8,888 bases of DNA from JBGOUJ01 sp041477005 (GCA_041477005.1 JBGOUJ010000314.1:1-8888); one strand, 5' to 3'. Shown: positions 1 to 7,263, counted from the stretch's first letter. The notes: generated from the sequence alone by a model not told the origin. Numbers and translations: made by a program.

Positions 1-24
1 CGGCATCCTGGCGGTGCACCGAAC

Positions 25-161
25 AAGGCAAAAGGCAAATTGCAAAAGGCAAGAGGCAAAAATCAAAGAAGGGGGCATTTTTTTTAAAAAAACATTCTCG
101 CGGACGGAGTCCGCGCACCTTGATTTTTGATTTTTGACTTTTGCAATTTGCCTTTTGCCTT
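25..161. repeat. Long imperfect inverted repeat (hairpin-forming intergenic element)
   Basis: Bases 25-48 are an exact reverse complement of bases 138-161 (24 of 24). Pairing continues in register inward to 66/120, with two mismatches (49/137 and 56/130) and two G-U pairs, giving arms of about 42 bases. The arms are built from short A-rich units of the GGCAAAA and ATCAAA kind. The roughly 53-base loop holds a run of eight T followed by seven A (78-92) and a smaller perfect 7-bp hairpin (99-105 with 109-115, loop GGA). No coding signal was seen here. It could be a non-autonomous repeat element, a long RNA stem, or a bidirectional transcription barrier; the sequence alone does not decide. Confidence 0.8.
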
Positions 162-439
162 GCATTTTTGGGTTGCGGCGATAAGGTCGCGGTGTCACTC
201 GGTCGGCGCGGCAATGCTCGCTAGGCGGCCTGCGCCGCGGCCGCCCTTGTCGCCTCGATGTCGATCGATGCCGAAGAGTGAGGTTGGACGATACCTAACC
301 TTGCGCCCCAAGTTCCGGCGAACTTATACGAGGGACCCGCCGCGTCGGGGGTTGCGCTCCTTCAGCAGAACCAGGCTCCTGGGCCGGGCGGCGAAGAAAC
401 ATCTGCTACGAAGCGGCAGCCTCGGGTTACCATGGAGCC
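162..439. other. Non-coding leader upstream of the ligase operon
   Basis: I see no credible gene here. A reading frame covering 127-456 has a low-complexity Arg/Pro/Leu composition and no recognisable motif. In the frame of the downstream ligase a TAA stops translation at 296-298, and no ATG, GTG or TTG occurs in that frame before base 440. A weak sigma-70-like pair (TTGCGC at 301-306 and TTATAC at 324-329, 17-base spacer) is the best promoter candidate I can find, but both boxes deviate from consensus and it is only suggestive. Confidence 0.4.
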
Positions 440-3097
440 TTGCCTGTTACCAATAGCATTGCAGTGGCGGAAGCGCCGGCGTGCATACGGGACTGCTTCC
501 TGCGCCGAGCTCTTGTAAGGCCGAGCGATCCGGCATTGGCTGCCCCGGGGCGCCGGCCTCTTACATACGTCCGTCTGGCCTCTCTTGTCGAGGGTGCTGC
601 GGCGTCCTTGCGGCGGCTCGGCGTGCGGGGGGGAGACCGTGTCGCATTGGTCGGCCCCAATGGCCCGGAAATGGCGGCGGCGTTTCTCGCCATTACGACC
701 GTCGGTTCCTGCGCGCCGCTGAACCCGGTGTATCGCGCCGAGGAATTCGCGTTCTACCTGGAAGACTTGCGCGCCAGCACGCTGGTGATCGCCGAAGGCG
801 CGGCGAGCGCGGCAACGGCAGTCGCGCAGCGGTTGGGGTTGAGGATCATCGAAATGAAGCCGGACGCTGCGGCGGCCGCCGGCGAGTTCACTTTCAGGGG
901 AGATCCGGCGACAGTCGCCTTCCCGGAGCGGCAGCCCGACCCCGAAGAGGAAGCGCTGGTGCTCCACACCTCCGGCACCACCTCCCGTCCGAAGCTCGTA
1001 CCGCTGACGCACCGCAATCTGGTTACCTCCGCCCGGCAAATCGGCGCGAGCCTCGAACTGACGCCGCAGGATCGCTGCCTGAATGTGATGCCGCTGTTCC
1101 ACGTCCACGGGCTGGTGGCGGCGCTGCTCGCTTCTTTGGAAGCGGGAGGGAGCGTGGCGTGTTGTCCGGGACTTGGGGAGTTTTTTAAATGGGCGGAAGA
1201 AATGGATCCCACCTGGTACACGGCCGTGCCGGCCATCCATCAGGCCGTGCTGCGCGAGGCGCGGCAGCGCGGAGACTGGTTGGCCCGCCACCGTCTGCGG
1301 TTTATCCGCTCCGGCTCGGCGGCATTGGCGCCGGCGCTGATGGCCGCGCTGGAGTCGGCGTTCGGCGCTCCCGTGATCGAGGCCTACGGCATGACGGAGG
1401 CGGCGCACCAGATCGCCTCCAACCCGCTGCCGCCGCACGTGAGGAAGCCCGGGTCGGTGGGTGTCGCCACGGGGACGGAGCTTGCCGTCATAGACGAGTC
1501 GGGCCGCCTGCTTGACCCCGGACAAACGGGTGAAGTGGTGATACGCGGCCCGAATGTGACGGCGGGTTACGACAACAACCCGGAGGCCAACTCCCGGGCG
1601 TTCACCAATGGGTGGTTCCGCACCGGCGATCAGGGCTACCTCGATTCCGAGGGCTACCTGTTTCTCACCGGGCGGTTGAAGGAACTCATTAACCGCGCCG
1701 GAGAAAAGATCGCACCGCGCGAAATCGACGAGGTCTTGGTCGCGCATCCGGCGGTGGCGCAGGCGGCGGCTTTCGCGGTGCCGCACTCGAAGCTGGGCGA
1801 AGCGGTCGCCGCCGCCGTGGTGCTCGAGGGCGATGCGGATGAGTCGGAACTGCGGGGATTCGCCGCGCAGCGCCTGGCGCCTTTCAAGGTCCCCGAACGC
1901 GTATTCACGGTCGAGACCTTGCCCAAAGGACCCACGGGCAAGCTGCAGCGCGCGGGGTTGGCCGAGAAGTTGGGCGTCACCGAATTGGACCTGCGGCACG
2001 CCGGGCGCGCGCGCCGCTTCGAGCAGCCAACAAGCAAGCGCGAGGCGGAATTGGCGCGTTGCTTCGGTGAAGTGCTGTGCCGGAAAGAAACGCCGGGCAT
2101 TCACGACGATTTCTTCGACGCGCTCGGCGGCGATTCCTTGGCGGCAGCCACGCTTCTGGTCCGCGTGGAAGAGGAGACCGGAATCGCCATTGCGCCCGAG
2201 CGGTTCTTCGCGAACGCCACAGTGGCCGGCCTGGCGGCGGCGCTCGAAGACGTCGCTCCGGCGCCGGCCGGCGACCGGTTTCTGGTGGCCATACGCCCGG
2301 CCGGCGAGCTGGCCCCGTTGATCTGCGTTCCAGGCGCGCACGGCAATCTGGCGGGCTTCTATCACCTCGCTCGATATCTGCGGCGCGAGCGGCCGGTGTA
2401 CGGCCTCCGGCTGCCGCCGGCGAGCGGGCGCTTCGTGCGCTATCGCGTGGAGGACCTCGCGGAAGCGTACATGGAGGAGTGGCGCACGGCCGGGCGACAG
2501 GGACCGTGCGCCGTGCTGGGAGTTTGCTCCGGATCGCCGGTCGCGCTGGAGATCGCGCAACGCCTCAGCGCGGCGGGTCAGCCGGTCGTGCTGACGGCGA
2601 TGCTGGACAGCTATAACCTCACGGCTCTCCGACGGCTGACCGCCGCAGAGACGGCTGTCTTGCGGTGGAAACACTTCGAACAACGAATCACGTATCACTG
2701 GAACCATTTGCGCCGGACGCGTCCCGCCGGCGCTCCGGCATACCTGATGCCTCGGTGGCGGGCGTTTTGGCGGGAGCGCGGCGAGGCTTTCGGCCAGGCG
2801 CTGTATGGCGCTTTGGCCGCTACGGGCCGGCCGCTGCCCCGGGCGCTCCAGGGGCCGACCTACGCCTGCCGCGACGCGGTGAGCCGCTACGAACCACACC
2901 GGTGGAGCGGGCGCGCCCTGCTGTTCCGTGTGCAAGAGCCGCGCGACGGCGCCTACGACATCGAAGCGATGGGCTGGCAAGACGTATTTGCGGGCGGGGT
3001 CGAGGTCCGCGAAGTTCCGGGCAGCCATCTGACTGCCCTCCGCGAGCCGCACGTGGCCGGGGTGGCCGGATTTCTGGAGGAAGCGCTGGCGGAATGA
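440..3097 (+). CDS. NRPS-like protein: adenylation (acyl-CoA synthetase) / carrier protein / thioesterase fusion
   Basis: An 885-residue three-domain enzyme expected to activate a carboxylic acid as acyl-AMP, load it on its own phosphopantetheine arm and release or transfer it with a fused thioesterase. Adenylation domain (about 20-510): Thr/Ser-rich P-loop HTSGTTSRPK (176-185), YGMTEAAH (316-323), FRTGD (393-397), GRLKELINRAGEK (411-423) and the C-terminal lysine of PTGK (Lys501). The stretch PLFHVHGL...WYTAVPAIHQ...SGSAALAP resembles plant AAE3 and yeast Pcs60 oxalyl-CoA synthetases from memory, so a small dicarboxylate is a candidate substrate (inference). Carrier domain (about 535-605): LGGDS, Ser566. 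Thioesterase (about 620-885): GVCSG places Cys696 where serine is usual, with Asp723 and His863 as likely partners. The start is TTG at 440, the first possible start after an in-frame stop; GGAG at 434-437 lies too close to be a normal ribosome site, and GTG at 464 is an alternative. It overlaps the next gene by four bases. Confidence 0.93.
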   Translation: MPVTNSIAVAEAPACIRDCFLRRALVRPSDPALAAPGRRPLTYVRLASLVEGAAASLRRLGVRGGDRVALVGPNGPEMAAAFLAITTVGSCAPLNPVYRAEEFAFYLEDLRASTLVIAEGAASAATAVAQRLGLRIIEMKPDAAAAAGEFTFRGDPATVAFPERQPDPEEEALVLHTSGTTSRPKLVPLTHRNLVTSARQIGASLELTPQDRCLNVMPLFHVHGLVAALLASLEAGGSVACCPGLGEFFKWAEEMDPTWYTAVPAIHQAVLREARQRGDWLARHRLRFIRSGSAALAPALMAALESAFGAPVIEAYGMTEAAHQIASNPLPPHVRKPGSVGVATGTELAVIDESGRLLDPGQTGEVVIRGPNVTAGYDNNPEANSRAFTNGWFRTGDQGYLDSEGYLFLTGRLKELINRAGEKIAPREIDEVLVAHPAVAQAAAFAVPHSKLGEAVAAAVVLEGDADESELRGFAAQRLAPFKVPERVFTVETLPKGPTGKLQRAGLAEKLGVTELDLRHAGRARRFEQPTSKREAELARCFGEVLCRKETPGIHDDFFDALGGDSLAAATLLVRVEEETGIAIAPERFFANATVAGLAAALEDVAPAPAGDRFLVAIRPAGELAPLICVPGAHGNLAGFYHLARYLRRERPVYGLRLPPASGRFVRYRVEDLAEAYMEEWRTAGRQGPCAVLGVCSGSPVALEIAQRLSAAGQPVVLTAMLDSYNLTALRRLTAAETAVLRWKHFEQRITYHWNHLRRTRPAGAPAYLMPRWRAFWRERGEAFGQALYGALAATGRPLPRALQGPTYACRDAVSRYEPHRWSGRALLFRVQEPRDGAYDIEAMGWQDVFAGGVEVREVPGSHLTALREPHVAGVAGFLEEALAE

Positions 3098-4425
3098 ACC
3101 CGGCCGACCTCAGGGACTGGCTGACCTTTTGGCAACGGCCGCGCGCTTCGCCGGCAGCCCTACGCCGTTTTCAGGACCGCCGCCTCCGCCGCCTGGTGCA
3201 CCACGCCTGGGAACGAGTGCCGTTTTACCGCCGGCGGCTCGAAGCCTGCGGCGTCCGCCCGGGCCAGGTCCGGGAAGCTGCGGATCTCGCGGGCATCCCG
3301 GTCCTATGCAAGTCGGATCTGCTGGACGCCAGTTTGGAAGACCTGGTGGCCGACGGCGCCGACATCGCGTCCTGCGTGATGCACGGCACGTCGGGAACCA
3401 GCGCCGAGCCCCTGCGCCTTGTGCGCACGCCCGCCGAGGAGCGCACCCTTTTCGCCTACCGCTTGCGGGCACAGGTTCTCTCCGGGTTGCGCCCGTGGCA
3501 CACTCGCATTAAGGTCGGTTCGGCGCCGGTGCAGTTGTGGCCGCACCGCATCGGGCTGTTTCGCTGCGCGAATTTGGCTGACGATCTGCCGCTGGCAGAG
3601 ATTCTCAGGCGGCTGGAACAGCGGCGGCCCAGCGTGCTCTACGCCGGTCCGACGATGTTCGAGTTGCTGCTGGAGACGGTCGAGGAGTCCCGCTTGCGGG
3701 CGCTCGGCCCGCACTTGATTTTCAGCGGCGCCGAGCTGTTGAACCGCAACACGCGCGCCAGGCTCCGCGAGGTCTTTGGTTGCCCGGTGGTCGATTTTTA
3801 CGGCTCCGTCGAGGTGAACCTGATCGCCTGGGAATGCCGGGGATGCGGGCTGTACCACACTTGCGACGATAGCGTGTTCGTGGAGGTGCTCCGAGAGGAC
3901 GGCAGTCCGGCGGGTCCAGGCGAGGAAGGGCGGCTGGTGATGACGGCGCTGCATTCGTTCGCGATGCCGCTGATCCGTTACGAAGTCGGCGACGTGGTGC
4001 GGCGGCCCGCGAGCGCGCCGCCCTGCCGGATCGGATTCGGGTCGATCGACCGGATCCTGGGCCGGGTTGCGGACTACATTCCCTTGCCGAACGGCGCCTG
4101 GCTCAGCTCACACCGTATCGAAGAGGTCACGGACGAGGTTCCCGGCATCCGGCGGTTCCAGTGCGTCCAGACGGGCCCCGCGGAGATCGTCTTCAAGGTG
4201 CAGCCCGGCAAGGGGTTCGGCGAAGATTCGGTGCGGCGCTTGCGACAGAACTTCGTGCCGATGCTGCCCGCCGGCATGCGCCTGGAGATCAAGGTTGTAG
4301 AGGAGATGGAACTGACGCCGGCGGGGAAGCTTCGCGTGGTACAAGCCTGGCGGCCGCCCACTTCCGAGGGGGCGGAGGCCTCAGCGGCGCAGGCAGGAAT
4401 TCCACCAGCCGGCCAGGATCGCTAG
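3094..4425 (+). CDS. PaaK/CapK-family AMP-ligase (phenylacetate-CoA ligase-like)
   Basis: A 443-residue adenylate-forming enzyme of the phenylacetate-CoA ligase / CapK (coenzyme F390 synthetase-like) family. Members activate aryl or acyl carboxylates with ATP, and many lie in polysaccharide or small-molecule clusters. Visible signatures: P-loop GTSGTSAEP (98-106), FSGAELL (210-216), FYGSVE (235-240), a Cys-rich WECRGCGLYHTC segment (Cys248, Cys251, His255, Cys257), RYEVGD (295-300), the hinge region DRILGRVADY (319-328) and the C-terminal TPAGK with catalytic Lys412. I chose ATG 3094 because it overlaps the preceding stop as ATGA, with GGAGG at 3076-3080 upstream, and because homology begins here; the frame stays open upstream only as a shadow inside the first gene. 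The reading suggests translational coupling with the fusion ligase. Residues after about 421 form an Ala/Pro-rich tail with no family signature that runs antisense into the opposing asparagine synthase gene. The substrate cannot be predicted from sequence alone. Confidence 0.93.
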   Translation: MNPADLRDWLTFWQRPRASPAALRRFQDRRLRRLVHHAWERVPFYRRRLEACGVRPGQVREAADLAGIPVLCKSDLLDASLEDLVADGADIASCVMHGTSGTSAEPLRLVRTPAEERTLFAYRLRAQVLSGLRPWHTRIKVGSAPVQLWPHRIGLFRCANLADDLPLAEILRRLEQRRPSVLYAGPTMFELLLETVEESRLRALGPHLIFSGAELLNRNTRARLREVFGCPVVDFYGSVEVNLIAWECRGCGLYHTCDDSVFVEVLREDGSPAGPGEEGRLVMTALHSFAMPLIRYEVGDVVRRPASAPPCRIGFGSIDRILGRVADYIPLPNGAWLSSHRIEEVTDEVPGIRRFQCVQTGPAEIVFKVQPGKGFGEDSVRRLRQNFVPMLPAGMRLEIKVVEEMELTPAGKLRVVQAWRPPTSEGAEASAAQAGIPPAGQDR

Positions 4426-6245
4426 CGACCAGGGGCGGCGCAAGTAGGGGTCCGGGCGAGCCAGCCACCGCCGCAACCATCTTTCGAGCGCCTTCCGGTC
4501 GAGGCTGCCTCCGAGCGCCCCCGGGTCCAGCAGCAGATCGAACAGGAAATTCCGCAGGGACCCAGTCAGGTATTGGCGCATGGGGGCCAGTAGCCCGAAC
4601 TTCTTCCGGCTCGAAACTTCTGGTGGGAGCAGGTCGCGCATAAAGGACAGGATGTATTTCTCCTGGGATCCGCGGCGCCGCATGTCCGGCGGCAGTGCGG
4701 CGGAAAACTCCAGGATGGTTGCGTCCAGAAACGGCATGCGGAGTTCGAGGGAGTGGGCCATGCTCATGCGGTCCGCCACCATCAGGATGCCTTCGGGCAG
4801 GCGCCGCGTGAACTCCAGCGCCAGGCGGCGCTCCAGCGGGTCCCGGCAGGAGTCGAGCGTTTCCGGGTCCAGACGCAGGGGCGACACGTCGGGGCGGCCG
4901 TTCCGAACTTCCGGGGAAATAATCGAGTCGATCTCGCGGGGAGCGAAGACGCGGTACCACTCGGCGTCCGCCGCGAGGGTGTCGGGCGCGGCGAGCACGC
5001 GCCAAAGCCGGCGCCAGCGCAGATCGGTGGCCCGGACCGCCGGCAAGAGGCAGAGCCAGGGTGGAACCACGCGCCGCAAGCGATAATAGACATCCGCATC
5101 GTGCTGGAGCCATTCATAGCCGGCGAACAACTCATCCGAGCCTTCGCCGGAAACAACGGCCTTTACGCTCTGCGCCGCCAGCGACGAAAGCGCGTAGAGG
5201 AGCAGGCAGGGCGAGGCAAGGCACGGCTCACCCAAGCGGCAAACCGCAGTGGAGAAGAGCCGTGGCACATCCTCGGCGCGGAATTCGATCTCGTGGTGGT
5301 CGCTCCCGATCGAGGCGGTCAGCGCCCGCGCATACCGGCCTTCATCGACGTCGGGGTGGTCGGGAAACACGATCGAGAAAGTCTTCAGCGGGCGCGACGC
5401 CTGGCGTGCCGCGAGCGCGGCGACCAGGGAGGAGTCCCACCCACCGCTGACCCACGCACCCAGCTCCACGTCGGCATCCAGGTGGGTACGAACCGCGGCA
5501 TCGAGGAGTTGCCGCAACTCGCCCGCGTATTCGGAATCCGGCCGGCGCGGCCCGTCGGAGCGATACCGCAGCTTCCAGTAGGACTGGCGCCGGACCCCGT
5601 TGCGGTCGATGACCAGGTAGTGCCCGGCCGGTAGTTTCTCAATGCCTCGGTAACAGGTGCGAGGAGCCGGCGTGTAACCGACGGCGAGGTAGGTGTCGAT
5701 GCCCGCCCAATCGGGGGACGGCTCCACGAGACCGGAAGAAAGCAGGGCGCGCGGCTCGGACGCGAACAGGAATCCCTGCGCCGTCGAGGCCGTATACAAC
5801 GGCTTCATGCCGGCCCGGTCGCGCGCGAGCAGCAGCCGTCCTTGCCGCAGGTCCAGGATCGCGATCCCGAACATGCCGTTCAGCGGGTCGAGACACCCCT
5901 CGCCCAGGTCCTCATAGAGGTGCAGCGCCACCTCCACGTCGGTCCGGGTGCGGAAACGGTGGCCGCGCGATTCCAGGCCGGCGCGCAGCTCGCGGTGGTT
6001 ATAGATCTCGCCGTTGCAGACGAGCAGGATGCTCTCGTCTTCGTTCGCGATGGGCTGGGCGCCGGTAGTGAGATCGATGATCGTTCGAGCCGGCGTGACG
6101 CCAGTCCTGCGGCGTTCTCGGGAAAGAACCGGACGGGCCCCCCGTCCGGGCCTCGGTGCACCAGCGCTTCGCCCATCCTCTGGAGCAGACGGGTGCAGGA
6201 ATCCGGGTCCAGTGCGGCGTTGAAAATACCGGCGATGCCGCACAT
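4381..6245 (-). CDS. asnB: Asparagine synthase (glutamine-hydrolysing), frameshifted
   Basis: A class II glutamine amidotransferase fused to an ATP-pyrophosphatase synthetase domain, which moves ammonia from glutamine to an acyl-adenylated carboxylate. Reading on the minus strand from ATG 6243-6245, the protein begins MCGIAGIF with the Cys2 nucleophile and runs through HRGPDGG and GLASRRL (47-53). The frame must then change near 6085 to continue as IIDLTTGAQPIANEDE, NGEIYNH (77-83), the PP-loop SGGWDSS (266-272), GEGSDELFAGY (366-376) and a C terminus ending NSCLRR. Without the shift, no single frame contains both the N-terminal Cys2 and the synthetase domain. Corrected length is about 620 residues, normal for the family. 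The gene starts five bases after the methyltransferase stop, so it is probably coupled to it; no Shine-Dalgarno site is visible. AsnB homologues make asparagine but also amidate natural products and sugars; the neighbourhood favours the latter (inference). The copy may be a pseudogene or carry a sequence error. Confidence 0.9.
6077..6091 (-). other. Frameshift site inside asnB
   Basis: On the minus strand the codons for Arg-Arg-Leu are followed by five bases (GAACG) before the codons for Ile-Ile-Asp-Leu. Asparagine synthases normally have one residue between these two conserved blocks, as in RRLSIIDL. The simplest reading is a 2-base insertion giving CTC-GA-ACG-ATC-ATC in place of CTC-ACG-ATC-ATC. 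This agrees with the overall gene length of 1865 bases, which exceeds a multiple of three by two. A one-base deletion would also restore the frame but leaves an extra residue in a conserved loop. Confidence 0.8.
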
Positions 6246-6250
6246 AGGAG

Positions 6251-7018
6251 TCAGCTTGGCGAATCGGATTCAACCGGTTTGCGCGCGCAGGCTGCGACGA
6301 AGGCCGCTGTGTAAGCTCTGGTAGGGAGCCGGCCCGACGCTGCGAACGCCCGCAGCAGGACGCCGATGGTGCGCTCGCCGTATGGCCCACAGAGGCGGCG
6401 AAGCGCCAGGAACAAGAGCGTCGAAACAAAACGCGGGTTGTGGATCAGCCAATCGGTGGTGAGGAGTTGCAGTCCCGCAGCGTCGAGCAGGCGCGCCAGT
6501 TGGCGGCGGCTCGCCGTGCGTCCCAGGCGAAACGGCATGCCGCACCAGCGCGCGCCGGCGCGGAACAGAAGGTAAAGCGGGTTGTGCGGATTATCGAGTG
6601 TGATCAACAGAAGCCCGCCAGGTTTCAGGAGGCGCGCCAGCTCCTGTATGGATGCTTCGAGATCGCGGGCGGCGGTGAAGTGATCGAGCGTGGAGTTCGA
6701 GAGGACGACGTCAATCGAGCGGTCCGGGAAAGGGAGGCCGCGGACGTCGGCGGCCACGAAGCGGCCCGCATGCGCGCAAGGCCGCGAGGCGGCCAGCCGG
6801 ACGGTGGCGGGGTCGATGTCGATCCCGATCTTCAGGTCGGCCTCGAAGGGCAGGGAAAACAGCAGCTCATCCTCTCCGTGAGCTTCCTCGAAAAGATCGG
6901 TCTTGAGCAGCACGGGCACGCTGGGGCAGGGCACGTTGCGGCGGATCCAATCCAGATGCACGGCGCGCTTCTGCCTCGCGACGAGGGGGTCCAGGTACCA
7001 GTTGGGCCGGCGGCTCAT
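6251..7018 (-). CDS. Class I SAM-dependent methyltransferase (degenerate motif I)
   Basis: A 255-residue protein with a Rossmann-type methyltransferase core. Visible elements: KIGIDIDP (63-70), resembling the strand-2 acidic region that contacts the SAM ribose; AADVRGLPFPDRSIDVVLSNSTLDHF (89-114), the usual motif II/III area; and LLKPGGLLLITLDNP (130-144), the post-motif strand seen in Methyltransf_11 proteins. The glycine-rich motif I (DxGxGxG) is not found at its expected place; instead the sequence reads VLLKTDLFEEAHG (36-48), so cofactor binding may be atypical. The substrate is unknown. ATG 7018 is chosen because the protein starts with a plausible conserved-looking N terminus (NWYLDPLVARQKR); no Shine-Dalgarno site is evident. 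It lies first in a two-gene minus-strand unit with the asparagine synthase five bases downstream. Confidence 0.85.
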   Translation of the reverse strand: MSRRPNWYLDPLVARQKRAVHLDWIRRNVPCPSVPVLLKTDLFEEAHGEDELLFSLPFEADLKIGIDIDPATVRLAASRPCAHAGRFVAADVRGLPFPDRSIDVVLSNSTLDHFTAARDLEASIQELARLLKPGGLLLITLDNPHNPLYLLFRAGARWCGMPFRLGRTASRRQLARLLDAAGLQLLTTDWLIHNPRFVSTLLFLALRRLCGPYGERTIGVLLRAFAASGRLPTRAYTAAFVAACARKPVESDSPS

Positions 7019-7044
7019 AAGGGCCAGGGTCTCGGATCAGGACA

Positions 7045-7050
7045 ATCATA
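7045..7050 (-). promoter_or_regulatory. Possible -10 box for the methyltransferase/asnB unit
   Basis: The minus strand reads TATGAT about 27 bases before the methyltransferase ATG, five of six matches to the sigma-70 -10 consensus. No recognisable -35 hexamer sits 16-18 bases further upstream, so this is only a weak candidate. Confidence 0.2.
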
Positions 7051-7142
7051 CAGGTTTGGGGGCGGAACGCGAGCCTAACGCAGCCCACCGATCTCGCCAT
7101 GCCAATTTTGGGTAGTGGGCCACTTCGTTTTGCAAGGCGACG

Positions 7143-7170
7143 GACCTTGGCGCAAATTTGCGCCAAGGTC
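7143..7170. repeat. Perfect 28-base palindrome in the intergenic region
   Basis: Bases 7143-7170 are identical to their own reverse complement over all 28 positions, with arms GACCTTGGCGCAAA and TTTGCGCCAAGGTC meeting without a spacer. There is no following T-run, so it is not an ordinary intrinsic terminator. It lies between divergently oriented genes, about 125 bases upstream of the methyltransferase ATG and about 94 bases upstream of the strong plus-strand -35 box. That suits a binding site for a dimeric regulator, or a repeated element that can extrude a cruciform. Confidence 0.85.
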
Positions 7171-7263
7171 GGCAAACTGCTGATGCAATGGGGCTTGGGC
7201 CCGAGCGGCTCCGTCGCGGGCGATCCGCTCCAGCCAACTCGGGTGCCGGGTGAAAAAAAATCC

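Noticed and set aside
25..161. CRISPR array
   Set aside because: The repeats are inverted and short, without regular spacers.
127..456. 109-codon open frame on the plus strand
   Set aside because: It begins inside the inverted repeat, is low complexity, and has no ribosome site or recognisable motif.
362..3052. 896-codon open frame on the minus strand opposite the fusion ligase
   Set aside because: Arg/Gln/Ala-rich with no motif; it is the antisense shadow of a GC-rich gene whose plus-strand product has complete adenylation, carrier and thioesterase signatures.
2665..3093. Upstream extension of the PaaK-like frame inside the first gene
   Set aside because: No family sequence upstream of ATG 3094; the ATGA overlap and GGAGG site mark the start.
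4753..5634. 293-codon plus-strand frame opposite asnB
   Set aside because: Antisense shadow; the minus strand carries SGGWDSS and GEGSDELFAGY in this interval.
6077..6150. Programmed ribosomal frameshift in asnB
   Set aside because: No slippery heptamer before a downstream structure; the hairpin lies upstream of the break, and a 2-base insertion explains the data more simply.
6246..6429. N-terminal extension of the asparagine synthase frame to base 6429
   Set aside because: It overlaps the methyltransferase gene and lacks the obligatory Cys2; the true N terminus MCGIAGIF lies in another frame from 6245.
7143..7170. Intrinsic terminator
   Set aside because: Perfect stem but no adjacent T-run on either strand and no loop bases.
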